DNA of 64,000 nt from Sphingobacterium litopenaei (GTDB lineage: Bacteria; Bacteroidota; Bacteroidia; Sphingobacteriales; Sphingobacteriaceae): assembly GCF_014692495.1 (NCBI RefSeq), contig NZ_JACOIJ010000017.1, positions 16,481-80,480 on the forward strand, read 5' to 3'. Shown in pieces: positions 9,716 through 20,242 of the stretch. Positions within the stretch are counted from its first letter, which is position 1. Each line of letters starts with the position of its first letter. Position numbers and translations under genes: made by a program. The notes under the pieces are model-generated. The model was not told where the DNA came from, did not search any database, and worked only from the letters and a program-made list of their open reading frames with translations.

Positions 9716-12040
9716 TTAATTCAGCGCTAATCGCGGATTGGAAAACCGAAATTCCTGCCCCTCATTTATTTCTTGCTCCTCATTATCGATCACTACGACA
9801 GCCGCAGGGCCAGTCTCATTGGCTATAATAGTTTTATCCTGTTGGATGCTGACATGTAAGTGGGCTCCTCTAAAGTTGATTTTAAAATTGTAGCCGCTCC
9901 ATTCTTTCGGCAATATAGGCTGAAAATGTAATTTTCCATCCAGAACCCGCATGCCGGCAAACCCTTCTACAATCGTCATCCACGTTCCAGCCATTGAGGT
10001 AATATGCAGGCCATCCTCAGTATCGTTATTATAATCATCCAGATCTAACCGTGAAGTGCGCAGATAAAATTCATAAGCTTTATCTTCCTTACCGAGCTTG
10101 GCTGCAATAATCGCATGTACACAGGGTGACAAAGAACTTTCATGTACGGTCAATGGTTCATAAAAATTATAGTTACGCTCAATAGTCTCCAGATCGTATT
10201 GGTCTTCCAGAAAGTAAAGCCCTTGTAATACGTCGGCCTGCTTAATATAGCAAGAACGCAGAATCCTATCCCAACTCCACTTTTGATTCAATGGGCGTTC
10301 CGCGTCCGAAAGTTCAGAAACAGTTATTAATTCTTTATCTAAAAATCCGTCTTGCTGCAAAAATACTCCTTTACTAGCATCCTCAGGATAATAAAACTGT
10401 TCAACGATATGATTCCATGTGACTTGCTCCTTATTTTCTAACGAGACTTTTTCCAGTATTTCCCTTAGCCGTTCGGGTGCATTCTGTTCCAGATCCTTGA
10501 TAACCTTCCCTGTATATTCCATACACCAGGATGCGATACGATTCGTATACCAATTATTATTGACATTATTTTCATATTCATTAGGTCCCGTAACACCTAA
10601 CATCACATACTTATTTTTATCAGCACTCCAATTCACACGCTGTGCCCAGAATCGGGATATCGCAATAAGAACTTCTAACCCATATGCTGCTAAGTAGTCC
10701 GTATCTCCGGTATAACGAACATAGTTGTAAATGGCAAATGCGATAGCCCCGTTTCGATGAATTTCTTCAAATGTAATTTCCCATTCATTATGACATTCCT
10801 CTCCATTGATGGTTACCATAGGATACAGGGCTGCACCATTTCGGAACCCTAGCTTCTCTGCATTTTCAATAGCCTTTGGAAGATGATGATAACGATATAG
10901 TAATAGATTACGCGCTACTTTTGAATCTGTTGTTGCCATATAGAAAGGCAGGCAATAAGCCTCGGTATCCCAATAAGTTACCCCTCCGTATTTCTCTCCT
11001 GTGAATCCCTTTGGACCAATATTTAGCCTTTCGTCTTCACCTGTGTAAGTTTGGAAAAGTTGAAAAATATTGAAACGTATAGCCTGTTGGGCAGACACAT
11101 CCCCATCAATCTGAACATCAGCATAATTCCATACCTTAGCCCAGGCGTCAGCCTGGTTTTGAAGCATGCCTCTTATTCCCTGGTGGCTCACGCGTTCAAG
11201 GACCTGTTTTGCCACATGCTGCAGATCTTCGGTCTTATGATTCTCACTCGTGGTAATGGCAACATACTTATTCAATTCAAAATGCTGCCCTTCTTCAAGA
11301 GAAAATTGAAATTTCTGTGCAACATACTTTTCCCGGTTTTCTAGAGCAGTAGAAGGAATGCCAGCATCGCCAACAAACAGGTTATTCAATGCTTCGGTAT
11401 GGACATGAAATGCAGTTTTCTTCGTTTTTAATTGCAAACCTAGCGTATCGTTTGCAGAACGGCTTACCTCTTCCCAAAACTTTTCATCATAATTCGAATC
11501 CCGATTTTCTATATCACCATCCAAATAACTTTCCAACTCGATCGCTGCACGACCTTGCATGACTGTCAGGCAGTACGACAATCCTGCAGCCGCTGTTTCT
11601 ACAATACTAAATAAACGCTTTGCCGAAACTTCAACAACGGTATCATCTGGTAATTTGGCTTTAAAATTTCGATATAAAACACCAGTCTTCATGTCCAGAC
11701 GACGCTCAAAATTTAAGACTTCAATCTTTGCCAGATCAAGTGTATGACCATTAATGACGAGATGTAAGCCTATCCAGTTGGTTGAATTAATGACTTTAGC
11801 AAAGTATTCAGGATAGCCGTTCTTCCACCAGCCTACACGGGTTTTGTCCGGGTAGTAAATCCCCGCGATATAACTCCCCTGCAGCGATTTGCCTGTATAA
11901 TCTTCTTCAAAATTGGCACGTTGCCCCATTCTCCCATTACCGATCGAAAAAATACTTTCTGAAATTTCATTGTATTCGGCCCGGTATTGATCCTCGATAA
12001 TCTGCCAAGGATCTTTTACTATATAATCTTTCATACTCAA
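9716..12040 (-). CDS. GH65 maltose phosphorylase (or related disaccharide phosphorylase)
   Basis: 774 residues, no signal peptide, so cytoplasmic. It probably splits maltose with phosphate to glucose plus beta-glucose 1-phosphate. The N-terminal stretch ESIFSIGNGRMGQRANFEE and the catalytic region VTGPNEYENNVNNNWYTN, with the acid Glu at about residue 487, are typical of GH65. Family members also act on trehalose or kojibiose. The adjacent beta-phosphoglucomutase gene (4 bases apart) fits any of these, but the starch operon makes maltose the best guess. Confidence 0.88.
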   Translation of the reverse strand: MSMKDYIVKDPWQIIEDQYRAEYNEISESIFSIGNGRMGQRANFEEDYTGKSLQGSYIAGIYYPDKTRVGWWKNGYPEYFAKVINSTNWIGLHLVINGHTLDLAKIEVLNFERRLDMKTGVLYRNFKAKLPDDTVVEVSAKRLFSIVETAAAGLSYCLTVMQGRAAIELESYLDGDIENRDSNYDEKFWEEVSRSANDTLGLQLKTKKTAFHVHTEALNNLFVGDAGIPSTALENREKYVAQKFQFSLEEGQHFELNKYVAITTSENHKTEDLQHVAKQVLERVSHQGIRGMLQNQADAWAKVWNYADVQIDGDVSAQQAIRFNIFQLFQTYTGEDERLNIGPKGFTGEKYGGVTYWDTEAYCLPFYMATTDSKVARNLLLYRYHHLPKAIENAEKLGFRNGAALYPMVTINGEECHNEWEITFEEIHRNGAIAFAIYNYVRYTGDTDYLAAYGLEVLIAISRFWAQRVNWSADKNKYVMLGVTGPNEYENNVNNNWYTNRIASWCMEYTGKVIKDLEQNAPERLREILEKVSLENKEQVTWNHIVEQFYYPEDASKGVFLQQDGFLDKELITVSELSDAERPLNQKWSWDRILRSCYIKQADVLQGLYFLEDQYDLETIERNYNFYEPLTVHESSLSPCVHAIIAAKLGKEDKAYEFYLRTSRLDLDDYNNDTEDGLHITSMAGTWMTIVEGFAGMRVLDGKLHFQPILPKEWSGYNFKINFRGAHLHVSIQQDKTIIANETGPAAVVVIDNEEQEINEGQEFRFSNPRLALN

Positions 12041-12043
12041 TCT

Positions 12044-12700
12044 TTAATTACTTAACAACTCCCCCAAATTTTTGACATTCAAATCAACATGTTGCAATCC
12101 ACCATCCAACGAAATGCCTACTACAGCCATTCCTCCTGCCCGTGCTGCTTCCACACCGGCCGGGGCATCTTCAAATACCACACAAGCCTCTGCTGCAACA
12201 TTTAGCTTTCGTGCGGCACATAAAAAAACTTCAGGATTTGGTTTGGATAAAGACACCTCATTACCATCCACGATGGTATCAAAATAGGCTGCTATGCCTG
12301 TTTTTTCTAAAATTAGCGGTGCATTTTTACTGGCTGATCCTAAGGAAATAAGCTTACCTGCTTTCTTAGCCGCTTTCAAAAAAGATAATGCGCCCGGTAA
12401 TACATCCTCAGGTGTCATTTTTGCCACCAATTCCAGGTACCATTCATTTTTTAGCTGAGCCAACTGTTCTTTTTCCACTATTGATTTTTCCACACTTCCC
12501 CAACTCAAAATTTTGTTTAATGATTCTATCCTGCTTACTCCTTTCAACTGCTCATTTTGCTCTTCCGAAAAGTCGAAACCCAACGAATTAGCCAATCTTT
12601 TCCAAGCCTGATAATGAAATACCGCTGTATCGACCAATACCCCGTCCAGATCAAATATGTAAGCCGGCTTTTCCAAAAACGCTATTCTTTTCAAATCCAT
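12044..12700 (-). CDS. pgmB: beta-phosphoglucomutase
   Basis: 218 residues, HAD superfamily. It converts beta-glucose 1-phosphate to glucose 6-phosphate via a phospho-aspartate. The motif FDLDGVLVD places the nucleophile and general acid Asp at residues 17 and 19; the cap domain follows, then LGSASKN (motif II), SKPNPEVF (motif III) and FEDAPAGVEAARA (motif IV). Its coupling to the GH65 gene just downstream is the classic maltose phosphorylase / beta-PGM pair feeding glycolysis without ATP use for one glucose unit. Confidence 0.95.
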   Translation of the reverse strand: MDLKRIAFLEKPAYIFDLDGVLVDTAVFHYQAWKRLANSLGFDFSEEQNEQLKGVSRIESLNKILSWGSVEKSIVEKEQLAQLKNEWYLELVAKMTPEDVLPGALSFLKAAKKAGKLISLGSASKNAPLILEKTGIAAYFDTIVDGNEVSLSKPNPEVFLCAARKLNVAAEACVVFEDAPAGVEAARAGGMAVVGISLDGGLQHVDLNVKNLGELLSN

Positions 12701-12718
12701 AATAAACCCTATATATCC

Positions 12719-14575
12719 TTAAAATAACTCTAATACCATAGTTTCTTTTGCCTGCAACGACAGGTCTTCATGAATATTGAAAACCTTATCCGTCATGATA
12801 TTCTTTGCCTGCTTATAGTTTTGTATACGCTCAGCAAAACGACCTGTTTTTATCATTTTCGATTCTTTATTCGTATTCATAATGACCATGATTGTCTTGT
12901 CATCATCATATCTGAAATAGACATAGATCCCATCTTCGGGGACAAACTGCATCGTCTTACCGGTATGTAGCACCGGGTTATTTTTTCTGTAGTTAGCTAA
13001 TGTTTTCACATACCTCCACATATCCTGCTCATCCCCGGTACGACCGGACGCTTCAAATTTATTAACCGCATCTCCTGAAAAGCCCCCTTTAAAATCCTCC
13101 CGTAGCAGACCATCCGGATTACTAAAATTTTTCATTAGGATTTCGGTCCCATAGTAAAGTTGGGGTATACCCCTGGTAGTCATCAACCAGGCAACAGCAG
13201 ACTTATATTTGGTAATATCTTCTTCTACCACGGAGAAAAAGCGGTCTTTATCATGATTATCAAGAAACAGTACGTTACACTCCGGATGAGGATATTGATA
13301 ATCTGCAGCCAGCACTGAATACAACTTATTGACTCCTCCTGTCCAATCCATCTCTTTGTTTAAAGCTTCACCGATAGCATAATTCAATTGAAAATCTGTA
13401 ACCCCCATCAACTTCGTATCGATAGACTGTCCTACCTGCTGTCCTCCCAGAAAATAAACCTGATTAGGAACCGAATGTACCCAGGTCTCTCCAAAAAATG
13501 TAAAATCAGGATATTCATCAACAATAGACTGTGTCCAATCCGCCATAAACTGCAGATCATTATAGGGATAGGTATCTATCCTGAATCCGTCGATACCCGC
13601 TTCCTCGATCCACCATATATGACTTTGTGTAATGTAATTTCTGACATAGGGATTTGTTTGGTTCATATCCGGCATTGTGGTGTCAAACCATCCCTTTTCC
13701 ATCTTACGACGATCATCTTGCGATGCATAGGGGTCAAAGACCGTTTGGTCCTTATAGGTAGTCTGCGTAAACTCAGGCCATTCATGAAGCCAATCTGTCA
13801 TCGGTTTATCCACGACGGTCCAGTGGTACAGACCGACATGATTAGGTACCACATCATGTACCAGTTTCATCCCTCTGCGATGAAGCTCATCCCCCAATCG
13901 CTTGTAATCCGCATTCGTGCCAAAGCGAGGATCGATATGATAATTTTCGGTATTGGCATAACCATGATAAGATGCCTGGGGCATATCATTAGTCAATACC
14001 GGAGTCAGCCATACAGATGTAATACCTAAATCTTGCAAATAATCTAATTTACCAACTACACCTTCCAAATCTCCTCCGTGACGATAGTACATAGAATCCC
14101 GATTTAAAGCAGTCTCACGCATGTCTTTTACGATATCATTACCTGGATTTCCATTCGCAAACCGATCGGGCATAATAAGATAAATCAAATCAGAAGAATT
14201 GATTCCCTGCGCTTTTACTGCGTTTGAATCTCTTTCCTTTAATTGATAAGAAAAACTTCCGGCCCTCTTATTGCCTTTATAAAATTCAATCGGGTACTGT
14301 CCTGCTTGCGCATCAGCACCAATATGAATATCTAAGAACAGGTAATTCTTATTATCGGCATGGTGTACGCTTAGCAAGTCTATTCCCGGTTTGGAAATTT
14401 TCACTTGTGTACATTCTCCAATCGCATCCCCATATACCACTAGCTGTATTTTATTAGTTTTCATACCTACCCACCAGTGCAATGGTTCGATACGCTGAAT
14501 AGATTGTGCTATGACCTGATTAGCCAACAGCAGTATACTAGAGAGGACTAAGGTTCCGAAAGTTCTTCTTTTCAT
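12719..14575 (-). CDS. susA: GH13 neopullulanase/cyclomaltodextrinase, SusA-like
   Basis: 618 residues with a signal peptide ending near ANQVIAQS, so periplasmic. An N-terminal cyclomaltodextrinase-type beta domain (residues about 25-115) precedes the barrel. GH13 signatures: HDVVPNHVG (about 242), GFRIDTYPY with the nucleophile Asp (about 333), FFGETWVH with the acid Glu (about 362) and LDNHDKDR (about 442). SusA-type enzymes cut imported maltooligosaccharides and cyclodextrins to smaller sugars, upstream of SusB. It lies between susE and pgmB in one operon. Confidence 0.9.
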   Translation of the reverse strand: MKRRTFGTLVLSSILLLANQVIAQSIQRIEPLHWWVGMKTNKIQLVVYGDAIGECTQVKISKPGIDLLSVHHADNKNYLFLDIHIGADAQAGQYPIEFYKGNKRAGSFSYQLKERDSNAVKAQGINSSDLIYLIMPDRFANGNPGNDIVKDMRETALNRDSMYYRHGGDLEGVVGKLDYLQDLGITSVWLTPVLTNDMPQASYHGYANTENYHIDPRFGTNADYKRLGDELHRRGMKLVHDVVPNHVGLYHWTVVDKPMTDWLHEWPEFTQTTYKDQTVFDPYASQDDRRKMEKGWFDTTMPDMNQTNPYVRNYITQSHIWWIEEAGIDGFRIDTYPYNDLQFMADWTQSIVDEYPDFTFFGETWVHSVPNQVYFLGGQQVGQSIDTKLMGVTDFQLNYAIGEALNKEMDWTGGVNKLYSVLAADYQYPHPECNVLFLDNHDKDRFFSVVEEDITKYKSAVAWLMTTRGIPQLYYGTEILMKNFSNPDGLLREDFKGGFSGDAVNKFEASGRTGDEQDMWRYVKTLANYRKNNPVLHTGKTMQFVPEDGIYVYFRYDDDKTIMVIMNTNKESKMIKTGRFAERIQNYKQAKNIMTDKVFNIHEDLSLQAKETMVLELF

Positions 14576-14592
14576 GTTTTTTGTTTCAATGC

Positions 14593-15612
14593 TTATTTTT
14601 TAACAAGGGTATAGGTATTATTCGTTACATCCAGTATGATATCATACGTTCCGGCTTGTGATACAGCGATATCGGCACCACCTGCACTAAGGGTTCCGTT
14701 TGCACCGCCCAGGTTTGTACCCCAATCATGGTTCTTGCGGAATTTAAAATTACCGACCACAAAATCGACAGTCACCTTCCAGACTTGATTGGCATTGTCA
14801 TAGCGCATATCCGTATCTGCTCCCCATCCTCCCGGAGTAGCATCCCCGATAACACCCCAGGAATGATCGGCGTATGCTATGGTATTATTATTGGTATTCA
14901 CGGTAAGCTCCAGATTACCTGCACGTGGAGCTTTTATATTGCCTCCTCCATTCAGTATAATCTTATTGTCACCGGCATCACCAAACGATTGAGCCCAATC
15001 ACGTAAAGGTGTAATTTTAAACTCAGAGTCTGCTTCCGGAAAATAAATTATACCCGTGTAGATCGAATTACTCGTTGGCGAAATTAATGATTCGGCTACC
15101 TCAATAACCCAATTCTGGTAAGCACCCGGCACATACAAATAGCTAACCGCAGCATAAGGTGTAATTTCCAAAGATACCGGTGTGGAATAAACCGGAGCAA
15201 TACTACCGGATATCGAAGACTTGATACGCACCTCAATAGCAGTAGGTTCTCCTGTAGGAACATTCAATGCCAACACCTGCGTATTCAGGTTATCCCCCGT
15301 AAAGTCTAGGCTATCTTGTCCATTAGGAATAAGAACTTCTTTGACTTCGGCAAAATTGCTCCCCTTGACAGCAAACTGTAAGGTATTGCTAATCGCGGCC
15401 TGGTAACCAAAACTTGCAGGTGAAAGCCGAATCTGCAGCATAGTCTGATCCGCCACCTCTTTGCTCAGGACTATAGTAGACGAGCTGACTGCCAGTACTG
15501 CTGACGTACGGCTTTGTTCATCAAGCAATACCGTTTTTGTTTCATCTTTATCACAAGATTGCAAGGTAAAAACTATACCTATCAACAACCATAAATATGT
15601 CAATGTCTTCAT
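14593..15612 (-). CDS. susE: SusE/SusF-type outer-membrane starch-binding lipoprotein
   Basis: 339 residues. Lipoprotein signal with the cysteine in LQSCDKDE. The N-terminal part is a SusE-type Ig-like domain (through about residue 150). Two starch-binding-like modules follow: one with YLYVPGAYQNW, one with WGVIGDATPGGWGADTDMRYD and FKFRKNHDWGTNLGG. SusE/F proteins hold starch at the surface for the SusCD transporter. It directly follows susD in the operon. Only one such gene is present instead of the separate SusE and SusF of Bacteroides thetaiotaomicron. Confidence 0.88.
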   Translation of the reverse strand: MKTLTYLWLLIGIVFTLQSCDKDETKTVLLDEQSRTSAVLAVSSSTIVLSKEVADQTMLQIRLSPASFGYQAAISNTLQFAVKGSNFAEVKEVLIPNGQDSLDFTGDNLNTQVLALNVPTGEPTAIEVRIKSSISGSIAPVYSTPVSLEITPYAAVSYLYVPGAYQNWVIEVAESLISPTSNSIYTGIIYFPEADSEFKITPLRDWAQSFGDAGDNKIILNGGGNIKAPRAGNLELTVNTNNNTIAYADHSWGVIGDATPGGWGADTDMRYDNANQVWKVTVDFVVGNFKFRKNHDWGTNLGGANGTLSAGGADIAVSQAGTYDIILDVTNNTYTLVKK

Positions 15613-15620
15613 ATCATTAC

Positions 15621-17219
15621 TTAGTTATACCCTTGATTTTGATCTAAATTTGGATTGGCAATCAAATCTGCCGCTGGCAGTGGAAACAAATTGCGATAGG
15701 CCGGAACTGCCTGACCTTGAAGAACACCTCCTTTAAAAGGCCACAAATAGTTACCACCCGTAAACAATCCATAACGAATTAAATCTGTTCTGCGAAATCC
15801 CTCCCAGTACAATTCCCGAACACGCTCATCTAAAATATCATTCAATGTAATCGTCGCCACATTACCGGATGTATTGCCATAAGCCCGTTCTCTCAAATCA
15901 TTGAAATAGGTCAAAGCCGTAGCTGTACTTCCCCCACTGCCACCTCTCAGCACTGCCTCCGCATAAATCAGATAAAGCTCCGGCAAACGTATCAATGGGA
16001 AATCAATAGACGTAATAAAACCTTCTGCCGCGTTTGGAACTGAATTATCCTGATTAACATTTCGGAATTTAGTGACCGCCAATCCCTGCTTGTAGACACT
16101 GATATCTTCTATCTCTACCGAAGTATTCAGATGAAACATCGCTCTCTTATCCGTGGCTCCACTCCAATCGCCAAATATGTCAGCTATATTATCACGAACC
16201 CTGTTTCCTGCCCAGCCACCTCCCGGTATACCAAACAATGTAGGATCCATGGACGCATCTATCGCTGCGTTGAGCAGGTAGGTAGTACCACCTTTATTCT
16301 GCGTAGAGGTACCATCATAGGGTAGATAAAAGATAAACTCATTATTTTGTTTGTCATTATCCGCATAAAACAAATGCGCATAATTACTCTTTAACGAAAA
16401 GCCAGATTCTATGACCTGCTTCGCATAGGTGATCGCTTCTGTATAATGCGCATTACCAGTGCCTAAATAAATCTCGGCATTAAGGTACAACCGTGCCAGC
16501 AATGCCCAAGCTGCTGATTTGTCTACGCGTCCATACTCATTTTGACGGGGAGCTTTCATAATATCAGCTGCAGCCAATAGCTCAGACTCTACATAGTCGA
16601 ATAAATCTGGTCGCATAATTTGCTGTGGCGCCTCTTTACCGACTCCATTCTCTTCGGTAATGAAAGGCGGGTTGCCAAATAAATCCAGCAAAACCCAATA
16701 GCTAAATGCCCGTAAAAACCTGGCTTCACCTCTGTAAACCCTTATTTCCTCTGCTTCTGCTGCCGTTATTCCCCTACTACTTAGTTTTTCATCAGTACTC
16801 TCTCTGAGGAATTCGTTAACGAGTGTTACCGTATAGACACACCGTGTGTACAATCCTCTTAACATAGGATTACTATCTTCAAAGGTCAGGTAGTCCAAAC
16901 CACTGATACCCGGGTCATTGAGCCAGGCGCTAGCAGCCTCATCTGTGGTCAGTTCCTGAGCATTCCAAAATAACCGCAGGAAATCGGAAGTACCCGGATC
17001 CAGGCCTCCCAGATCCGAATTATTAGGACCTGTACTACTGGTTAATGTTAGTGAGCCATAAAGACGTGCAAACGCCATTTTATAACCTTTTGCATCCTTA
17101 AAAACAATATCTGCCGTAACATCATTTGTTGGCTTTAAATCTAAGTCTTTATGACAAGACATCACTATTGCCGCCATAAATACCAGAATGATATAGTTGA
17201 AATTATTAAATCTTTTCAT
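15621..17219 (-). CDS. susD: SusD/RagB-type starch-binding outer-membrane lipoprotein
   Basis: 532 residues from the chosen start. The start is put at MKRFNNFNYI because this leaves a correct lipoprotein signal (VFMAAIVMSCHKDLDLKP); the frame open upstream adds a charged leader that would spoil it. Typical SusD traits: DLDLKPTNDVTAD after the cysteine, EIRVYRGEARFLRAFSYWVL (TPR-like helix), FPLIRLPELYLIYAEA and DERVRELYWEGFRRTDLIR near the C terminus. It forms the lid of the SusC barrel and delivers maltooligosaccharides. It lies 36 bases after susC. Confidence 0.95.
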   Translation of the reverse strand: MKRFNNFNYIILVFMAAIVMSCHKDLDLKPTNDVTADIVFKDAKGYKMAFARLYGSLTLTSSTGPNNSDLGGLDPGTSDFLRLFWNAQELTTDEAASAWLNDPGISGLDYLTFEDSNPMLRGLYTRCVYTVTLVNEFLRESTDEKLSSRGITAAEAEEIRVYRGEARFLRAFSYWVLLDLFGNPPFITEENGVGKEAPQQIMRPDLFDYVESELLAAADIMKAPRQNEYGRVDKSAAWALLARLYLNAEIYLGTGNAHYTEAITYAKQVIESGFSLKSNYAHLFYADNDKQNNEFIFYLPYDGTSTQNKGGTTYLLNAAIDASMDPTLFGIPGGGWAGNRVRDNIADIFGDWSGATDKRAMFHLNTSVEIEDISVYKQGLAVTKFRNVNQDNSVPNAAEGFITSIDFPLIRLPELYLIYAEAVLRGGSGGSTATALTYFNDLRERAYGNTSGNVATITLNDILDERVRELYWEGFRRTDLIRYGLFTGGNYLWPFKGGVLQGQAVPAYRNLFPLPAADLIANPNLDQNQGYN

Positions 17220-17255
17220 TGCGCTGTTTTTTTCACGTTTACCAATCTTCATCTG

Positions 17256-20216
17256 TTAATATGCCAAATTAACACCTACTATAAATGTCCTTGGCCTAGG
17301 ATAGAAACGGTTGTCTATACCATTTGCTATTTCCGGATCCACTCCCTTATATTTAGACACCGTAAATACATTCTGAACAGTACCGGACAAAGTCAGGCTC
17401 GCGGTACGGTTACCTTTCAATACGTTACCGATCCGATAAGAAACATTGATATTGTCCATTTTCAGGAACGAAGCGTTCTTAACATAGTAGTCACTTAGCA
17501 ACTGTTTCTCCCTGAAATTTGTATTTAAGAAGTCCACCGGTGCATTATTAATGACCAGCGAAGCGGCATCAATCACATTATAGCTACTGCCAAAGTTTGA
17601 AGAAACGTTGTCATAAATATAGTTTCCGATATTGGCACGCAACACTGTACCTATAGACCACTTATCATAGTCTACCGAAGTAGAGAACCCTAGTAAAAAT
17701 TTAGGCAATGGTGATTTATAAAAATAACGGTCATTGTCGCTTATGGTTCCTTCTCCGTTTGTATCTGCATACAAAGCCTCTACTGGTTTTCCGGCCTCAT
17801 CATACACTTGTTTAAATACACGGAAGCTATTGGGTGCCATATTAACCGTATGTGCCTGGATATTGTTACCCGTTGCACCTTGTATTCCTCCTGTCTCAAT
17901 CATAAAATCCGGGTCATCTACCAAAGTCAGGTTCGTCACTTTATTTGTATTGTACGTAAAGTTGAGACCCAGATCCCAGTTTAATTTTTCACGATTGATA
18001 AGTGCCCCATTGATATTCCATTCTACCCCGAAATTTTCCATATTACCCACATTTGTCAACAGGAAATTATTGAAATTAGAACCCACGGCAACAGGTATAG
18101 AACTCAACAGATCTTTCGTCTTCTTGGTATATACATCCAGGCTACCAAATATTCTTCCATTAGCAAAACCATAATCGACACCAATATTTGATATGGTCGT
18201 ACTTTCCCACCTGATATTCTCGTCGTAAGCTACCGGCGAATACAGGTAATAGTATTCGTCGCCCATACGGTACATAGATTCATTAGAACTATTGATATAA
18301 TTAGGCATATACGAATAATTCGCTATCCCATCCTGTTGACCGGTCTGTCCATAGCTTAGTCTTAATTTCAGATCAGATAGTGCTTCACTATATTGTAAGA
18401 ATCCTTCTTCTTTTAATTTCCAGGTGAAAGCAACCGAAGGAAAATATCCCCAACGATTAGCCAGACTAAAGCGTGATGATCCGTCGGCACGCAGTGTAGC
18501 TGATACGATATATTTGCTATCATATGTATAGATCAATCGCCCATAGTAAGAAATCAATCTATTCTGAGGCACATCAAATGGAAATACCGGTGTATTTAAT
18601 ACATCTCCTGCTTCATTTACCCGATCAAAATTATTAACCGTGGTTTTATTGTCATAATAACCATATCCCAACGTAGCGTCAATATTACTCTTGATATTTT
18701 CAAAATTGTTGGCATATTTCAGATAAAACTCTGCCATCGTATTATCGATATCATTTTTATACTGTATACGTTCTCCACCTTCATTAAAATTACGGGCAGC
18801 GATAGCCGGTGTGAATGTGTTGCCCTCTCCGCGACTCTTGTCATAACCTAAATTCAGGTTTGCATGTAGCTTTGGCAGAAAATGGAAAGAATAATCCAAT
18901 TGAATATTTCCAAAAGTACGAAACACCTGTCCATTGTCTTTTCTTAGGTCAAGCAATGCCAACGGGTTACGAGGGGCATTAGGGTTTGGAGAAGTGCCAT
19001 TGGCCCACTCGTAATATCCTCCAAACTGATCGCTATATATAGGTTGTGTAGGATCAAACTGTATAGCTGCCCCGATCGCATCCTGGGTTGCGAACTTCGA
19101 TTTAGACCAGGCACCACGAACATTCAGGTCTATGGTTAAGTGATTGTCCAATAATTTCGGATTCAATGAAAGTGCTGCAGACGTCCGTTGCATATTGTCA
19201 TTTTTCAATACCCCATCCTGATTTAGATAACCTAAAGAAACACGGTAAGGTATGTTTTTAACACTGGAAGCCACACTTAGGTTATTGTCTGAAGCAAAGG
19301 CATTCCTATAAATGGCATCCTGCCAATCGGTATTCTCCGACCCCAACAAGGCTTTCATGATATCACTTCCGTTCGCGTTGACATAGTCTCTGATCTGGTT
19401 AGCATCTAACAGATCGACTGTACGATCAATAGTAGCATAGGAATTTTGTGTCGAAAAATTAATCTTTGGACTCCTGCTTCCCTTTTTAGTGGTAATCAAA
19501 ATAACACCATTAGATGCCCTTGATCCATAGATAGCGGTAGCATTCGCATCTTTCAAGACTGTAAATGTCTCAATGTCATTCGGGTTTATCAGGCTTAACG
19601 GGTTAGCCACACCGGATATACCTTGTCCGCCAAACGGCACACCATCTACCACGATCAACGGGTCATTGCTGGCATTGAGCGATGCTCCGGCACGTATCCT
19701 GATCGTGCTGGCTGCACCAGGTTGTCCGCCACCCGAAGTAATCTGAACGCCCGACACTTTTCCTGTAATCAATTGTTCAGGGCTTGAAATAACTCCCTTT
19801 TGAAAATCTTTTTCATTTACTGTGGACACAGCACCCGTTACTTCTCCCCTACGCTGCGTACCGTATCCGATAACGACGACTTCATCGATATTAGCCTGAT
19901 CTGATTCCAGCGTAAAGTCTAACTGTATACTGTTGTTTTGAGTAGCTACAGATTTAGACTGCGATACGTACCCCACACTATTCACCTCTACAATATAGTT
20001 TCCTGCAGCCAAACCATCAAAACGATACTCGCCCAGCACACTGGTCGAAGTAGATCGGTTCAATGCCTTAATCCGTACTGTCGCACCAGCCAATGATTCC
20101 CCAGCCGTAGTCGTAATCTTACCAGATATGGTAAGCTGTTGTGAAAATGCGGTGAGCGACAAGGTAATCATGAGATAGAACAGCATGATCCGCTGAATTG
20201 TAAATTTGCTCATCAT
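17256..20216 (-). CDS. susC: SusC-type TonB-dependent outer-membrane transporter
   Basis: 986 residues. Signal peptide to about TAFSQ, then a carboxypeptidase-D-like regulatory domain (GKITTTAGESLAGATVRI), the SusC hallmark EVVVIGYGTQRRGEVTGAVS, a plug domain (IRIRAGASLNASNDPLIVVDG, ASNGVILITTKKG) and a long beta-barrel ending in the aromatic tail VGVNLAY. It takes maltooligosaccharides across the outer membrane using TonB-transmitted energy, in complex with SusD encoded just downstream. It follows the surface amylase gene by 26 bases. Confidence 0.95.
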   Translation of the reverse strand: MMSKFTIQRIMLFYLMITLSLTAFSQQLTISGKITTTAGESLAGATVRIKALNRSTSTSVLGEYRFDGLAAGNYIVEVNSVGYVSQSKSVATQNNSIQLDFTLESDQANIDEVVVIGYGTQRRGEVTGAVSTVNEKDFQKGVISSPEQLITGKVSGVQITSGGGQPGAASTIRIRAGASLNASNDPLIVVDGVPFGGQGISGVANPLSLINPNDIETFTVLKDANATAIYGSRASNGVILITTKKGSRSPKINFSTQNSYATIDRTVDLLDANQIRDYVNANGSDIMKALLGSENTDWQDAIYRNAFASDNNLSVASSVKNIPYRVSLGYLNQDGVLKNDNMQRTSAALSLNPKLLDNHLTIDLNVRGAWSKSKFATQDAIGAAIQFDPTQPIYSDQFGGYYEWANGTSPNPNAPRNPLALLDLRKDNGQVFRTFGNIQLDYSFHFLPKLHANLNLGYDKSRGEGNTFTPAIAARNFNEGGERIQYKNDIDNTMAEFYLKYANNFENIKSNIDATLGYGYYDNKTTVNNFDRVNEAGDVLNTPVFPFDVPQNRLISYYGRLIYTYDSKYIVSATLRADGSSRFSLANRWGYFPSVAFTWKLKEEGFLQYSEALSDLKLRLSYGQTGQQDGIANYSYMPNYINSSNESMYRMGDEYYYLYSPVAYDENIRWESTTISNIGVDYGFANGRIFGSLDVYTKKTKDLLSSIPVAVGSNFNNFLLTNVGNMENFGVEWNINGALINREKLNWDLGLNFTYNTNKVTNLTLVDDPDFMIETGGIQGATGNNIQAHTVNMAPNSFRVFKQVYDEAGKPVEALYADTNGEGTISDNDRYFYKSPLPKFLLGFSTSVDYDKWSIGTVLRANIGNYIYDNVSSNFGSSYNVIDAASLVINNAPVDFLNTNFREKQLLSDYYVKNASFLKMDNINVSYRIGNVLKGNRTASLTLSGTVQNVFTVSKYKGVDPEIANGIDNRFYPRPRTFIVGVNLAY

Positions 20217-20242
20217 AATATTGCTTTCTTGGGTTTATAATT